Below, in pieces: positions 46,536 through 58,475 of a DNA stretch of 64,000 nt. The number at the start of each line of letters is the position of its first letter. Positions within the stretch are counted from its first letter, which is position 1. Source of the DNA: Mixophyes australis. Its lineage: Eukaryota > Chordata > Amphibia > Anura > Limnodynastidae. Position numbers and translations under genes: made by a program. The stretch covers positions 42,381,835 to 42,445,834 of the forward strand of contig JAVHZZ010000003.1 of assembly GCA_036250195.1 (NCBI GenBank). The letters run 5' to 3'. The notes under the pieces are model-generated. The model saw only the letters and a program-made list of their open reading frames with translations. It ran no database searches and had not been told where the DNA came from.

Positions 46536-48691
46536 AATAGAATTTTCAGCTTCAGATGGAAATAACATTTCACTAAAAACTAAAAAAACACATTTAACTT
46601 TAAAAAAAAATTACACAAAACTAACAAAAACAAATAGCAGACAAGAACATTTTAACAAGAAGATCCCAACCGGCTTAGAACTCAGAATCTCTCACATACC
46701 ATTCTCTCTGTCGTTTGTACGCTCACTGACATCATCAGTACAAAATTAGGACATATTTGCTCTTGCAGATGCGGAGAAGCTGAAATTGCATTCCATGATC
46801 TTTTGCCACATTTCATCAGTGTTTTTCCACTGACTGGCCGCATGTAGTGTGGACACGGCCCGATGCGGCTGCTAGGAATCTCATATCAAATGCTGCTACC
46901 TAATCCCAGACAGGCCTCAGCCAGCCCACACCTGCAGCTGATTGAATCCTCCTGGCGTACAAAGGCCATTGATTTACAACGTTTAGGATACGGGCCGGGC
47001 TGCAGCTGGGATCCTGCAGGAAAAGGAAGTTGTTCATCATTATGTGTGTGTGTTTTACTAACAATAGCGTACCTGATATTGAACTCATGCAATAATCTCC
47101 AATCATTGACACAGAGTGTTATAACAGTAGGCATATTTAGGAAAAATGCTTCTGGATGGGAAGATTACCTCTAAATTGGATGTCTTTCCACACATGGAGG
47201 GCAAAGCTATTTTTTTTTATAGAATACACACACTGACTTGGTTTGTGTAGTGTCTTAAAAAGAAAAAAATGCACAAAGTATTTATTTTCAAAAGTAATAT
47301 TTTAAGAAAGAAAAAAAAAGAAAAATCTTTATTATTTTTTTATGCCTTTTATGTATACAATTGCAATCTTGTGATAATAAGTGGAATATTTGATGTTTGT
47401 GAATTTCTGCTGTGTAAAACAAGATTACTTTTATGGCTGTATTGTTTTATTAAATTCACAATTTTATATTTACATATAGATTTCATAGTGATGTGACCAA
47501 TAGGTATCCTTGTTTGTTTAGTGATTATAAGGGGCATCTAGCAAAGCACGATTCTCATAAACAATGATTGAAGTCACTATTATTTTTTTTCACAATTATA
47601 CTGGGGAGCGTCAAGTCCCTAAATGTATTAAAATATATTAAAGGGAAATCATCATAGAAGTTTATGGTTTTTCAAACCTCCAGAAAGAAATTGCCGGAAA
47701 TTGTCAAAACACTCATGGGATTTTGACAATGGTAAGTGTGGAACAGTGGTAATCTATGAAAGAACAATTTAGTAAATCAGCATAAATTAATTAATTGGTT
47801 TCAGACAGTTGATTTTGCTTCAAATCCACCCATCCCCCCTCAAAAAAAAACCCCAAAGAACTTTTATTGATGCTGTTCACATTCATTTCAATGGCCCATT
47901 CATTTCAATTGGGCTACATGTTATGCTCCCACCGGAGAGCTCAATGAAATGAATTGAGAAAGTACTTATAGTAAAAAATAAACAAATAAATAAATAAGCA
48001 ATATTGCTGCTCAAGTGTTCCATTAAGATACTGCCCATTGTACCAAATAGTAAAAAAATATACAAAGACACAATTTTAAAATAAACTTTAATTGAATAAA
48101 AGACTTCCCAAATCCTTGTATCAAATATAAAATAAAATCTTCTTCCCTTCATTGTTCTTGATCCCCCACAGTCCAATAAGAAATACAATTATTTCCTTCT
48201 TTTTTTGGTCTTGATCTGCAACAGGCCAATGTAAATTAAAAATCTTCAACTTTTCTTGCTTCGTTCTCGATGCATCTTAGTCCATTTGAAGCGGGAACGA
48301 AGTAAGAATTATGTAATTTCCATAATGTGCATCACCAGCATAGGACAGATATACAATCAAGCTTAAATGTGAAATAATATAAAAAAAAATACACCATAGG
48401 AAAAAAGTAAACTTGTAAGGCTACATGCCAAGGCATTATCAGTATGTGTATTTCATATGTGTTGGACTTATACAGCTGCTGACAACTGGAGAGCATATGG
48501 AATACAGTACAAAGTAAGAAAACAGACAGACTTGAGTATTATAGCAATGAGCAGTTCAGTTTGTGGGACCCTTTGCAAATTTCAGCTAGTAGTTTATTTT
48601 TTTGGAAAACAGTTTAGCCAACATTGTCCAGGAGTTTCATGTTAATGAATCTTGGTGCAAACAAAAAAACAGTGAATTTTAGGGGTGTACA
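46536..48691. other. Unassigned DNA
   Basis: 46860-47060 is GC-richer than its surroundings without recognisable coding content; the rest is AT-rich. Confidence 0.35.
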
Positions 48692-48806
48692 CAGTGGTCG
48701 AAGTGGAAATTTAGAAGTGGCAGTATGGATAATGTAAGTGAATGGAATTTGATAGGTTTAACATTATGGCAGCAGGAGAAGTGGTGATATGTGGTATGAC
48801 CACCTA
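48692..48806. mobile_element. hAT-type MITE remnant, CAGTGGTC family
   Basis: Starts CAGTGGTCGAAGTGGAAATT and contains GTGAATGGAATTTGATA, shared with the inverted copy at 13931-14097. The right end is degraded. Confidence 0.65.
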
Positions 48807-49073
48807 GATCAATGGGTGCAACAATAATTTACTATGTACAATTTGTAGCTATATTGTATTTGTGTTATACAATTTTTTAAGGCAATTTTGTTACACGTTC
48901 CAAAACTTTTCCTCAAATGCAAAATATTGATATTTATACATGCTTCAAAATTCCTGAAATGTGTGAATCTTCACTACACATAGTAAATAATGATCTGGCT
49001 CACACGGGACAGATACACCTGACAGTGTTGATTAAACGTCCATTAGCATATTGCAACATGTATTATATGTAAC

Positions 49074-49079
<6 letters not shown>
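48807..49079. other. Unassigned DNA
   Basis: No feature recognised. Confidence 0.4.

Positions 49080-49121
<42 letters not shown>
49080..49121. repeat. (TA)n microsatellite
   Basis: Continuous TA dinucleotides. Confidence 0.95.
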
Positions 49122-49124
<3 letters not shown>

Positions 49125-49664
49125 GAAAAGAGCCAACTTCTGGTGAACACACATGAACAACTTCTTGCTTTTTCCTTCATTTTAATGTCAGGATGATAAA
49201 GTATTCGACATCATAAAGATTCCATACAGTTTCTTGTGACCCTAAACACTAAATAAACAGAGACCAGCTATCTAGATACCAGCCAGCTTTTCTAGCATTG
49301 GCTACACTGATCAATGAAAACATGCAGGTTTTTATACCTGATACTCCTCCCACAGCCCTAGCTTAATGGGCAGGTGACACTCCCACCTTTCCTTTAAAAG
49401 TGTGCTCTCATCAACTGCTCTTGTTTGATTACTCTGACGGCAGACAAACCCCTGTCATTCTGCTGTTAGCTGTGGGAAAAGACACTTCCAAACTGTGTAA
49501 GTTAAATCAGACTTTAAACTATTATTTTATCACACATATGGCCTCCATCTGTTTATCTTTAAACTAGATACACTGTTACACAAATGTGTTACCCTGCTTG
49601 CATCATTTCTCTGCAGATTGCCAGCTAAATGCCTTCATTTGTTACAATATATATATATATATTG
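49122..49664. other. Unassigned, possibly LTR-derived
   Basis: A minus-strand GTATAAAAACCTGC near 49329-49342 resembles a TATA box and the composition is LTR-like, but no TG..CA ends or duplications are visible. Confidence 0.25.
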
Positions 49665-49940
49665 TACACCTGCTTGTTAATGCAAATATCTAGTAGGCCA
49701 ATCATGTGACAGCAACTTAATGCATAAAAGCACGTAGCCATGGTCAAACGGATTAGTTCATTTTCAGACCAAACACCAGAATGTGCAAGAAATGTAATCT
49801 AAGTGACTTTCACGGTGGAATGATTGCTGGTGCCAGACGGGGCAGTTTCAGTATCGCAGAAACTGCTGGTCTCCTGGGATTTTCACTCACAACAGTCTAT
49901 AGAGTTTAGAGAGAATTGTGCAAAAAACACAAAACATCTA

Positions 49941-50170
49941 GGGCCTGAGTAGGGCCTGAGTCATTAAGGCAAAAAAGGAGTAAAAGTTCTCTGGGACAAA
50001 CCATGTTACAATGCAAGGGGTGCAAATTAGTTTATTATTTTGCACATGAGTTAAATACTGGCTGCTTTTTTTACAGTTGATCTAGGACATGTCCTACCCC
50101 AACTATAAATCTGTCCTCACATTTTGTTACTCCTTTTTTATGCTTTGCTCTCCTTAATGACTCAGGTCCT
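49941..50170. mobile_element. Palindromic MITE, CTGATTCATTAAGG-end type (copy 2)
   Basis: Ends GGGCCTGAGTCATTAAGG and CCTTAATGACTCAGGTCC. Contains CAATGCAAGGGGTGCAAATT as in copies 1 and 3. The first eleven bases are repeated in tandem at the left end. Confidence 0.85.
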
Positions 50171-50218
50171 TCGTGTATAGCAATTATGTGGGTGAAAATT
50201 CCTTTCTAATTAGAGAGT

Positions 50219-50735
50219 TCATGTGAGGATTCACAACACTAGCTCCAGGTGACAACTATCAGAAAAAAAGTTCACAGTGACAGTTACAACATATTCTCTC
50301 AACTCCTGTAATCAGCATTCCTCTAAGAACAACAATCTAGCTAGTCACCTCACCTGGACTACTGCACAGATTTCCTTACTCTGCAATCACCCCTTCAGTG
50401 AAAAGTTCAAGCCAATCACAACAATTTATCTAATCTGTTTGTAGCCTTTATAAAGTCCTTCAGTTATATAGAACCGATCCAGGAGCAAAGTTTTGTTTTG
50501 GATTTTTCAGCTTGTGCTTTGAAGAAGGCTTGTTTGTTTGACTGTACATCGCGATTCTTCCTTCTCCAATTCTTTGACCTCAGCCTTGCTCCCCATTATT
50601 CTACTTTCTGCAATCCTTTGTCCTCAGCTTCTACCTCACAAGCAGTCCTTTCAGGACTAAGAGGCTTGGTCGGATTTTGTGTGTCTCTGATAGCTACCCC
50701 AGCCAAGTGCTTTTGGGAGGTGCCAGCACCATGAT
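50219..50735. mobile_element. Unidentified 0.5-kb insertion in the Tc1 element
   Basis: The Tc1 coding text stops at 50218 and resumes at 50736, so this segment is foreign. It contains CTTTATAAAGTCC (TATA-like, near 50449) and a C/T-rich second half like the solo LTRs elsewhere in the window. It may be a solo LTR, but clean TG..CA ends and a perfect target duplication are not seen (AGTTCA left, AGGTCA right). Confidence 0.5.
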
Positions 50736-51354
50736 AGGTCAGAGGAGAATAACTAGACTGGTTCAAGGTGTCAGCACATCAAATAACTATGCATTGCCAC
50801 AGTGGAATGCAGAAGAGCATCTCTGAATGCATAGCACATCGAACCTTGAAGTGGATGGATGACAGCAGCAGAAAACCACACCAGGCTTCTTTCAACTAAG
50901 AAGAGGAAACTTAGACTACAGTGGGCATTGGCTCACCAAAACTTGCCAGTTGAAGAATGGAAAAACATTGCCTAGTCTAATGAATCTTGATTTCTGCTGC
51001 TATCTGCATATGTTTGGGTCAGAATTTGACATAAGCAACTTTAATCCATGGATCCATCCTGCCTTGTGCTAACGGTGCAGGCTGGTGGTAGTTGTGTAAT
51101 GGTGCGGGGAATATTTGCTCCTTAATATAACTGAGTATTGTTTAAATGCCACAGGCTACCTGAGGATTGTTGTTAACTATGTGCATCTCTTTATGGCAAC
51201 AGTTTACTTATCTTTTAAAGCTCTTTCCAACAGAGTAACGCACCATGTCACAAAGCACACGTCATCTCAAGCTGGTCCTACGAATATGATAATGAGTTTA
51301 GTGAACTCCAATGGCCTCCACAGTCACCAGATCTCAATTCAATAGAGCACCCTT

Positions 51355-52096
51355 TGTCACGAGCCGCGGCTGTATGCCACATCCTAGCGTGAACTAGCAG
51401 CCGGGCGTGTGCTTTAGATTCTGTGCTCTGTTATTATCCTTGTGGCATAGATGTAGGAGGGTGTAGGGACATCCTCCAACACCAGGGGGAGCTCCTATAT
51501 GATTTAAACTGGTTCACTTTTATTTTTATACATGCTTCCTGGTTATGTTATTTCCTATGCTAGTTCTAGCTAGTAATTAATTAGCTGCCTCCTGAGGCTG
51601 ATTCTCAGCCCTACCCTCCTCTGTCCTGATTGGCTCCTAGTGCTATTTAAGGCAGTGAGATCAGAGCCTCACTGCTGGTTATAGTGTCCTGTTCACAGTT
51701 CTGCTGCCTGCTTGTTCTCTCTCTGCTTGGTGTTAAAACCTGTGACTGACTTCCCGTCTATGACCCTCGCTTGTTTCTGGACCTTGAACCTACGCTTCTG
51801 ACCCTGACCATTTGCCTGAAAACTGGATTCTGCTCCTCCGCCAGTGCCCCTGACCTTTCGTTTGTCCCTGGATTCCGAACCTGTGCTTGTGACCTCTGAC
51901 CTTGGTTTACTCTGCCTGAACCCCACGCTGCTGTCCGTCAATCACTCCACTCCTGGGTTCTCCTTAGCCGGTATATGATTCTCGACCCTCTGTCAGCCTG
52001 CGGCCAAGTCTGTCCCCACCACTAGGGGCTCCAGCGAACACCAGGCTTTCGGAGTAGACTCCGAGTTTTATTGTGCTGGCTAGGGAGTTCCTAACA
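51355..52096 (+). mobile_element. Solo LTR (Ty3/gypsy-like)
   Basis: Starts TGTCACGAGCC and ends TTCCTAACA, flanked by the 5-bp duplication CCCTT (51350-51354 and 52097-52101). A TATA-like CTATTTAAGGC at about 51642 precedes a C/T-rich segment with repeated CTGACC and GACCT words. 742 bp, no coding content. Confidence 0.93.
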
Positions 52097-52354
52097 CCCT
52101 TGGGATGTGGTGGAACATGAAATTCACAGTATGAATGTGTAACCTACAAATCTGCAGCAACTGTGTGATGTTGTTATGCCAATATGGACAAGAACCTCTA
52201 AGGAATGTTACCAGTACCTTGTTTAACCCATGCCATGAAGAATTCAGTCTGTTCTGGGGGGCAAAGAGAGTCCACCCAGTAATGGAAAGTTGTACCTACT
52301 AAAGTGGCCACTGAGTGTATATCATCTTTGTGCCGCCCAGTTAGCCCATTAAAA

Positions 52355-52640
52355 CTGGCCACTAGCGATTGCTCGAATATTGTTTAAAAAAATATTCAAA
52401 CTTCGGATCGACTACAAATTTTGAGTAAAGTCGAGTAATGAGAGCAGATTTCACCCTGTTAGTCGGTTCAACTGTGTTTGAACCCAGTTTGCACACGATA
52501 GAGCCAGTGTGCACATGTTCTTGAAGGTTTGCACATGTTTGAGCAGTTCGCACATGTTTGAGCAGTTCGCACATGGTCGAATAAGTTCAAACGTGTCTGC
52601 ACATAAGCGGCTACCTTTTAACATTTTAACGGATTTCAAA
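52355..52640. repeat. Segment with 19-bp tandem repeats
   Basis: About three copies of GCACATGTTTGAGCAGTTC at 52531-52590, preceded by a more diverged GCACATGTTCTTGAAGGTTT. Flanks have TCGAATAT and TTCGGATCGAC; origin unknown. Confidence 0.75.
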
Positions 52641-53059
52641 CCTCAAGCACAGTAATGCTCAGTGTTTGAAGTAAAAAAAAAAAATGTTAAAAAGACTATA
52701 AAATGTAGACATTTTACCATTTTAAAGTTCTGTTGGGACCCAGCAGGATAGTCTACCAAAATCATAATAGCACCCCAAAATCAGGACTGTCTTGCTAGGT
52801 TTGGGACAATTGCGAGGTCTTAGCAACAGCATATAGGGTCAAAGCAGCTGAAAGCTGGGATGAGAAGTTAGCCATTGGCAAATTTATTGCAGCAGGACAG
52901 TAAATGAAATATCACATCAGACATAATAAACAGCAACACATATAGCAATACAGTATAAATACTACATGGTATGCTAAAATCCCAAGGCGCAGGAATGACT
53001 TTGCTACCCCTGCGGATACCCTAGAGCATAGATTAATTTAAATCATGTTACATACATCT
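52641..53059. other. Unassigned DNA
   Basis: No gene or repeat family recognised. Confidence 0.35.
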
Positions 53060-53960
53060 AAAAAACAGAATATGCACATATCTTACATAAGGCACTGCAA
53101 AAACATTAATTCATGCACTTATCTCCCGCATTGACTATTGCAATTACCTCCTTACTGGTTTTCCCCTACACAGACTCAAACCCCTACAATCTATTTTGCA
53201 CACAGCGGCCAGATTGATTTTCCTTGCATATTGTTATTCCTCTGCTGAATCACTCAGTTTGTCTCTACACTGGTTGCCTGTTTTTTTTTTACCAAATCCA
53301 ATATAAAATACTTCTACTAACCTGTAAGGCCATGAACCAAGCTGCTTCAACATACATCTCCTCACTTGTCTCAAAATATCTCCCAACTCGACAACTCCAT
53401 TCTGCACAAGATCTGCGTCTCTCTTCCACTCTTATTACATCCTCCCATTCCCATTTACAGGACTTCTTTCGAGCTGCACCCACTCTAAGGAATTCCCTCC
53501 CTCATGTAATAAGATTTTCTTCTGGTCTACAGACCTTCAAGCGTGCTCTGAAAACTCACCTCTTCAGGCAAGCTTATAATATTCCTCAACCACCTTCTTA
53601 ACCTCACTAGATTACCACCTGTTGCACAATTCACCCAAGACAACAACCCTCTGACAAACTTTGGAGTGTTACTGGATCATAAAGCATACTAATCCATTTT
53701 GTTTTTTTGTTGTTTTTTTTGTTTTTGTTTTTACCTTTGCAATCTGGCTGGACCAAAATGCAATATGTAGACTTAACCTCATGTATCCAACTCAACTCTT
53801 GCACTGCAACAACTAAAACATGCAAACAATCACATTGCAACACAGCCATGCAACATGTCCATTTCATATGTGTAATCAGGTTTCAATAGCTGACATGGCA
53901 ATCCTAAAACGGCTTCTATGACAGCCAGAGAATGACTCATGTGATCAAACCTTCAGCAGT
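53060..53960 (+). mobile_element. L2-type LINE 3' fragment
   Basis: Contains the C-terminal end of ORF2 on the plus strand, followed by an untranslated region. The right end is estimated because no clear ATT tail is visible. Truncated at the 5' side. Confidence 0.85.
53110..53601 (+). pseudogene. L2-type ORF2 C-terminal remnant
   Basis: ORF2 proteins of L2 LINEs carry an endonuclease and reverse transcriptase. Only the region after the reverse transcriptase core is present: RIDYCNYLLTGFPLHRLKPL, then a shift in an expanded T run near 53281, then YKILLLTCKAMNQAASTYIS, DLRLSSTLITSSHSHLQDFF and FKRALKTHLFRQAY before the stop at 53599. The last 125 codons (53224-53601) are open. Confidence 0.85.
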
Positions 53961-54669
53961 CGCATCCAGTATATAAGTGTAATGTTATTATATAGTCACC
54001 TGCTGTTTCACTTATATTTTACTCTGTGTGTTTTATTACTTATTTATATTAAGATGCCCAATTATTTTTAAAAATAATAACCTTTATTCTGAATATTTCA
54101 TAACTCTGGGTGCATTTGAATGCCTTCCCGAACGTTTTACTTGAAATTGGCCTTTAAATCTTTACCTGAAGTTCCCGTATTTCTTTCAAGTTGGAGAATT
54201 TAATTTTACAAATATTTTTATGATAATCTTACACAGTGGTATCCCAGATGGAGCTAGTTTAGTAATCAGAACAATGAAGCAGTTATGCTTTAAATTACCA
54301 TTGTAAAGAATTAAGTGAATTGGTAATTATCTTTTGCAACGGGTTCTGGAGTTTAGTTTATGGGCAAATAAGCAAAAGAAGTTATAGTGGAAACATTAGT
54401 TATTAAGATAGAGAGTATGCAGAGAACGTTAGTAAGTTAACTAACTTTATATTAATATCACATTCCAACGGTATATGTATAATATTTGTGTGGTGTACAC
54501 AATAAAAGACAAATATTGTTATTTTAATGACTATAAAGTCTACCACTACATCTGAAACCACTTATTTAGCAAAAAAAAATCTACAGTTTATAATTTAATT
54601 ATAGTTTATTTTGCTCTCATCTTGGACATGTGTTTTTCAAAAACTCCACTACCAATAACATTGGACACT
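53961..54669. other. Unassigned AT-rich DNA
   Basis: No feature recognised. Confidence 0.4.
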
Positions 54670-54740
54670 TAGGGTAGATTTGATAAACCTTCTAAAAAGG
54701 AAAACTGTAGGTGCTGCCCATAGCAACCAATCAGATTCTA

Positions 54741-55073
54741 GGGCCTGATTCATTAAGGATCTTAACTTAAGAAACTTCTTATTTCAGTCTCCTGGACAAA
54801 ACCATGCTACAATGCAAGGGGTGCAAATTAGTATTCTGTTTTGCACATGAGTTAGATACTGACTGTTTTTTCATGTAGCACACAAATATCAACTTTAAAT
54901 GTCAGTGTACAAATAAGCTATCAAGTATTTGTGTGCTACATGAAAAACAGTCAGTATTTAACTTATGTGCAAAACAGAATACTAATTTGCACCCCTTGCA
55001 TTGTAACATGGTTTTGTCCAGGAGACTTAAATAAGAAGTTTCTTAAGTTAAGATCCTTAATGAATCAGATCCC
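54741..55073. mobile_element. Palindromic MITE, CTGATTCATTAAGG-end type (copy 3, best preserved)
   Basis: Arms of about 145 bp differ at only a handful of positions. TA at 54739-54740 and 55074-55075 is the probable target duplication, pointing to a Tc1/mariner-type mobiliser. Confidence 0.92.
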
Positions 55074-55093
55074 TAATTATCATTTATCTAGTA

Positions 55094-55235
55094 CAGGCTT
55101 GGTCAACCTGTGGCTCTCCAGGTGTTGGGAAAATACAAGCCCCAGCATGCTCTGCCAGTAGATAGCCAGTTGTTAGCTGTGTGCTGGGACTTATAGTTTC
55201 ACCATACCTGGAGAGCCACAGGTTGGCCAGGTCTG
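55094..55235. mobile_element. hAT-type palindromic MITE, 142 bp
   Basis: Left end CAGGCTTGGTCAACCTGTGG and right end, inverted, CAGACCTGGCCAACCTGTGG. Perfect 8-bp duplication ATCTAGTA at 55086-55093 and 55236-55243. Confidence 0.92.
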
Positions 55236-55279
55236 ATCTAGTACAATCTAGAAAATGATAGCTAGAATATGATGGTTGC

Positions 55280-55331
<52 letters not shown>

Positions 55332-55769
55332 GTTGTAGTTTTGTAAGCAGTGCTTTGCAGCTCCGTACAGTAGGAAAAACAGGATATATATAAAACAAGG
55401 ACATAAAAAGCATATCAAATAAATGTAGACATGAAAACAAAGGGAATGGAGGGCCCTGCTCATTAGGGAGCCCCACTCTCAGATGAAACAAGAGCAATGT
55501 GGCTCATAGTGGAGATTGGGATAGTTGGGAGGGTATATTAGTTTGAATAGTATTATTAGGGATAAGGTAAGCTCTAAATAAGATATAGATTTTCAAAGAG
55601 CATCTAAAGAGCTGAAGGCTGTATGTAAGCATGATTGCACTTGGTAGGAAATTGGGTAGCAGTATGGGTAAAGTCTTGTAGGCAGGAGTGAGAGGTGGTT
55701 ACAAGAGACGAGACAAGGCAGGGGTCAGAGGTAGATCTAAGAAGGTAGGTGTATGTTGATATGATAATC

Positions 55770-56114
55770 AAGATCTATGAAGGGGTGGTGTTATCAAGGG
55801 CATTATAGGTAAGGGTGAGGAATTTGAATTGGTTTCTGAAGGACACAGGGAGCCAGTGTAGGGATCTGCAAAGTGGTGCAGCAGATGTGGAGCAGTGAGA
55901 GTGAAAGATCAGTCTTGCAGCAGCATTTAGGATGGATTGAAATGGGGATATACGGGTGCTGGAAATGCCAGACAGCAGGAGGTCGCAGTAGTCAAGACAG
56001 AAGATGATGAGAGAATGGATAAAAGTTTTGGTAGCATGTTGGGTAAAAAAAGGTATATTTTGGTAATGTGTTTAAGGTGGTGTTGATAGGACTGGGAGAG
56101 AGTCTGTATGTGAC
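55770..56114 (-). pseudogene. L2-type ORF2, C-terminal part
   Basis: Minus-strand frame with HIQTLSQSYQHHLKHITKIY and NMLPKLLSILSSSSVLTTA, ending at TAG near 55927; similar text continues in another frame. It joins the reverse transcriptase segment beyond the LTR insertion, where the coding text ends in LGVTLDSALRFIPH. Confidence 0.85.
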
Positions 56115-57663
56115 TGTGAAGATACTGGGTTTTCTGGCCCAATTCTACTCACTTCACACTGGCAGGCCACCCAGGGGTGTCTTACTATGCCAGGGAAGAC
56201 TACCCTACCCTTGTATAGGGTAAGGTAGGTTAGAAAAGTACAACAGTACATTTATTGTAATAAAAACAACAGTAGAATATTATATACAAACACTAAATAA
56301 ATACCAGGCAGGTTCACCACATCATCTGTCCCTTACCCCTCTAGCTTAAGGAGTTACAGTCACCTGGCTGTCCTGACTTGAAGACAGGGCCGGACTGGGA
56401 CTAAAAATCAGCCCTGGCATTTAAAGCACACAGGCCCACCTCTGTTGAAAAAAATGTGTGCGACAGTGCAGTGGCGGTGCCGCCAAGGGCGTAGCTACAT
56501 TATGTTGGGGGTGTGGTCAAAATGGTGCGTTGATACATACATTATAATAAAACATTACATTTATCAGACCCTCCCCATCCACATTACGCCACCCCCCCAG
56601 ATACTTTATGACACCCTCAGCCCACTGTACTTATCTATGCTTCTGATGCTGCTGACATTCCTGTAGAGTGAGCAGGGAAGCTCTTAGTTTCACGAGATTA
56701 ATAAATCTCATGAGACTTAGAGCTCCTCGGCTTGCTCTGCAGGCTGTGTCCTGGGCGGAACTGGGAGCACAAATTCCTCCTGCTGACCAGAACTGGATTA
56801 AGGCTCGGGGGCCCGGCACTTAAGTCATAGGGGCTCCTATAATGTAATTTGGCTATTAGACAAATTTTTGACAAATACACAGGCAATACTGTGTGCACTA
56901 CTGTTAGGTGCACGCAGTTCTGCCTTAACAAGCAGTACAGTGTGAAGTAGGACATATCTCCCAACTGTTCTTGTAGTCAGACCAAATCCTGACTAAGCGG
57001 GACAGTCACCCACCAAATTCAGAACAGTTGGCAGACTGTCCTGGTCTCTCCTACCTGTCTTGTCATGGTCACCACTTGTGGCTGCTGGTGTCTTTAGATT
57101 AGTTGCTGCTTGTCTGGATCCTGGAATGTTGGATGCCCTATTAGGAGAAAAAGTACATGAGTAAATGAAATTTAGCCCTGGTGTTAAATCAATATAGCAT
57201 CCACGTTTTAAAATTAGGCCTCACTGCAGTCACTCATTAAAATACTAGTATTCACATTTGATAAATAAATCTATTTCCCTCCAACTAGCCCTGACATTAA
57301 ATAGCATTCCCATTTAATAAATAAAAATATTTTCCTCTCTCCAAACAACCCCAGCAAGAAATTAAATAGCATTTAAGTTTAATAAATATATCCATTTCCT
57401 ACAACCACCCCAGGCATTAAATAACTCATAATCACATTTAATAAATAGACCTCATTTTCCACACACAGCCCCACATTCAATTAATAGCTCCCAAACTACC
57501 CCAGCATTAAATTAAAAATCCAATCACCCCATCTTAAATTGATAGGCCCCACTATTAAATTGCCCCTCCATCCCCCCACAAATTGAATAGCACCCAATAA
57601 TTAGCCCCTACCTGCAATTCACCATTAGATTAACCAGCCTACCTCCCACATTATATTAAGACC

Positions 57664-57905
57664 CCCCCCATCCACACATTATAGTCATACACCGATCCCC
57701 CCCCCCACACACACACATTATAGTCGTACGCCGGCCCACACACACACACACATTATGGTCATACACTGACCCCCCCACACACACATTATGGTCATACACT
57801 GACCCCCCCACACACACATTATGGTCATACACCGGCCCCCACACACACACACATTATGGTCATACACCGGCCCCCACACACACACACATTATGGTCATAC
57901 CCTGT
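57664..57905. repeat. ~30-36-bp minisatellite
   Basis: About seven units with ACACACATTATGGTCATACA followed by CCGGCCCCC or CTGACCCCCC; length varies with the CA run. Confidence 0.92.
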
Positions 57906-57957
57906 CACACACAAAACATACTATATTTTCACTGTCACACACGTACACACTATAATC

Positions 57958-58222
57958 ATACCCTGTCACACCCACATACTTTACATACCCTGGCACCCAC
58001 ATACTTTACATTCCCTGGCACCCACATACTTTACATACTCTGGCACCCACATACTTTACATACCCTGGCACCCACATACTTTACATACCCTGGCACCCAC
58101 ATACTTTACATACTCTGGCACCCACATACTTTACATACCCTGGCACCCATATACTTTACATACACTGGCACCCATATACTTTACATACCCTGGCACCCAT
58201 ATACTTTACATAATCTGGCACA
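57958..58222. repeat. 25-bp minisatellite
   Basis: About ten units of TGGCACCCACATACTTTACA plus TACYC, at exact 25-bp spacing; later units have CCCATATAC. Confidence 0.95.
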
Positions 58223-58397
58223 TAAACTACCCCCCCTCCCTCCTTACCTTGTGCGCTCCGCGGCGCGCTGTGCAGTCTTTCCTATCACATGGGACGGCAC
58301 CTATCACGTGGTGCGCGTCCCATGTGACATCGCCAGATCCATTCATAGGAGAGGAGGGGAGAAGAGGACGCGCGGCCACCAGGAAGTAAGTATACAG

Positions 58398-58475
58398 CCG
58401 GCCCCATTTCTCAGCGCACAGACTGTCATGCAGGAATTCTGGCATGACAGTCTGTGCGCTGAGCGATGGGGCCGG
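58398..58475. repeat. Near-perfect palindrome with 34-bp arms
   Basis: Arms 58398-58431 and 58442-58475 differ at two adjacent positions only and enclose a 10-bp spacer. They include GCGCACAGACTGTCATGC and its complement. Confidence 0.95.

Larger units (their letters stand above)
49782..52290 (+). pseudogene. Tc1-like transposase pseudogene, interrupted
   Basis: The N-terminal helix-turn-helix text is at 49782-49940 (GGMIAGARRGSFSIAETAGL-like after small changes). DNA-binding and early catalytic text resume at 50736-51110, and the region of the second and third catalytic blocks is at 51160-51354 and 52097-52290. The blocks are recognisable at DNA level, such as CCTCCACAGTCACCAGATCT preceding the third acidic block, but stops, shifts and three insertions destroy the frame. 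The solo LTR lies within the block coding for the third catalytic Glu. Confidence 0.82.
49665..52321 (+). mobile_element. Tc1-like DNA transposon with three nested insertions
   Basis: The left part (TACACCTGCTTGTTAATGCA) and right end (AAAGTGGCCACTGAGTGTAT) belong to one Tc1-like family. The body is split by a palindromic MITE at about 49941-50170, an unidentified insert at 50219-50735 and a solo LTR at 51355-52096. Removing them leaves about 1.15 kb, somewhat shorter than a complete Tc1. The outer left terminal repeat is replaced by TA repeats. Confidence 0.88.
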
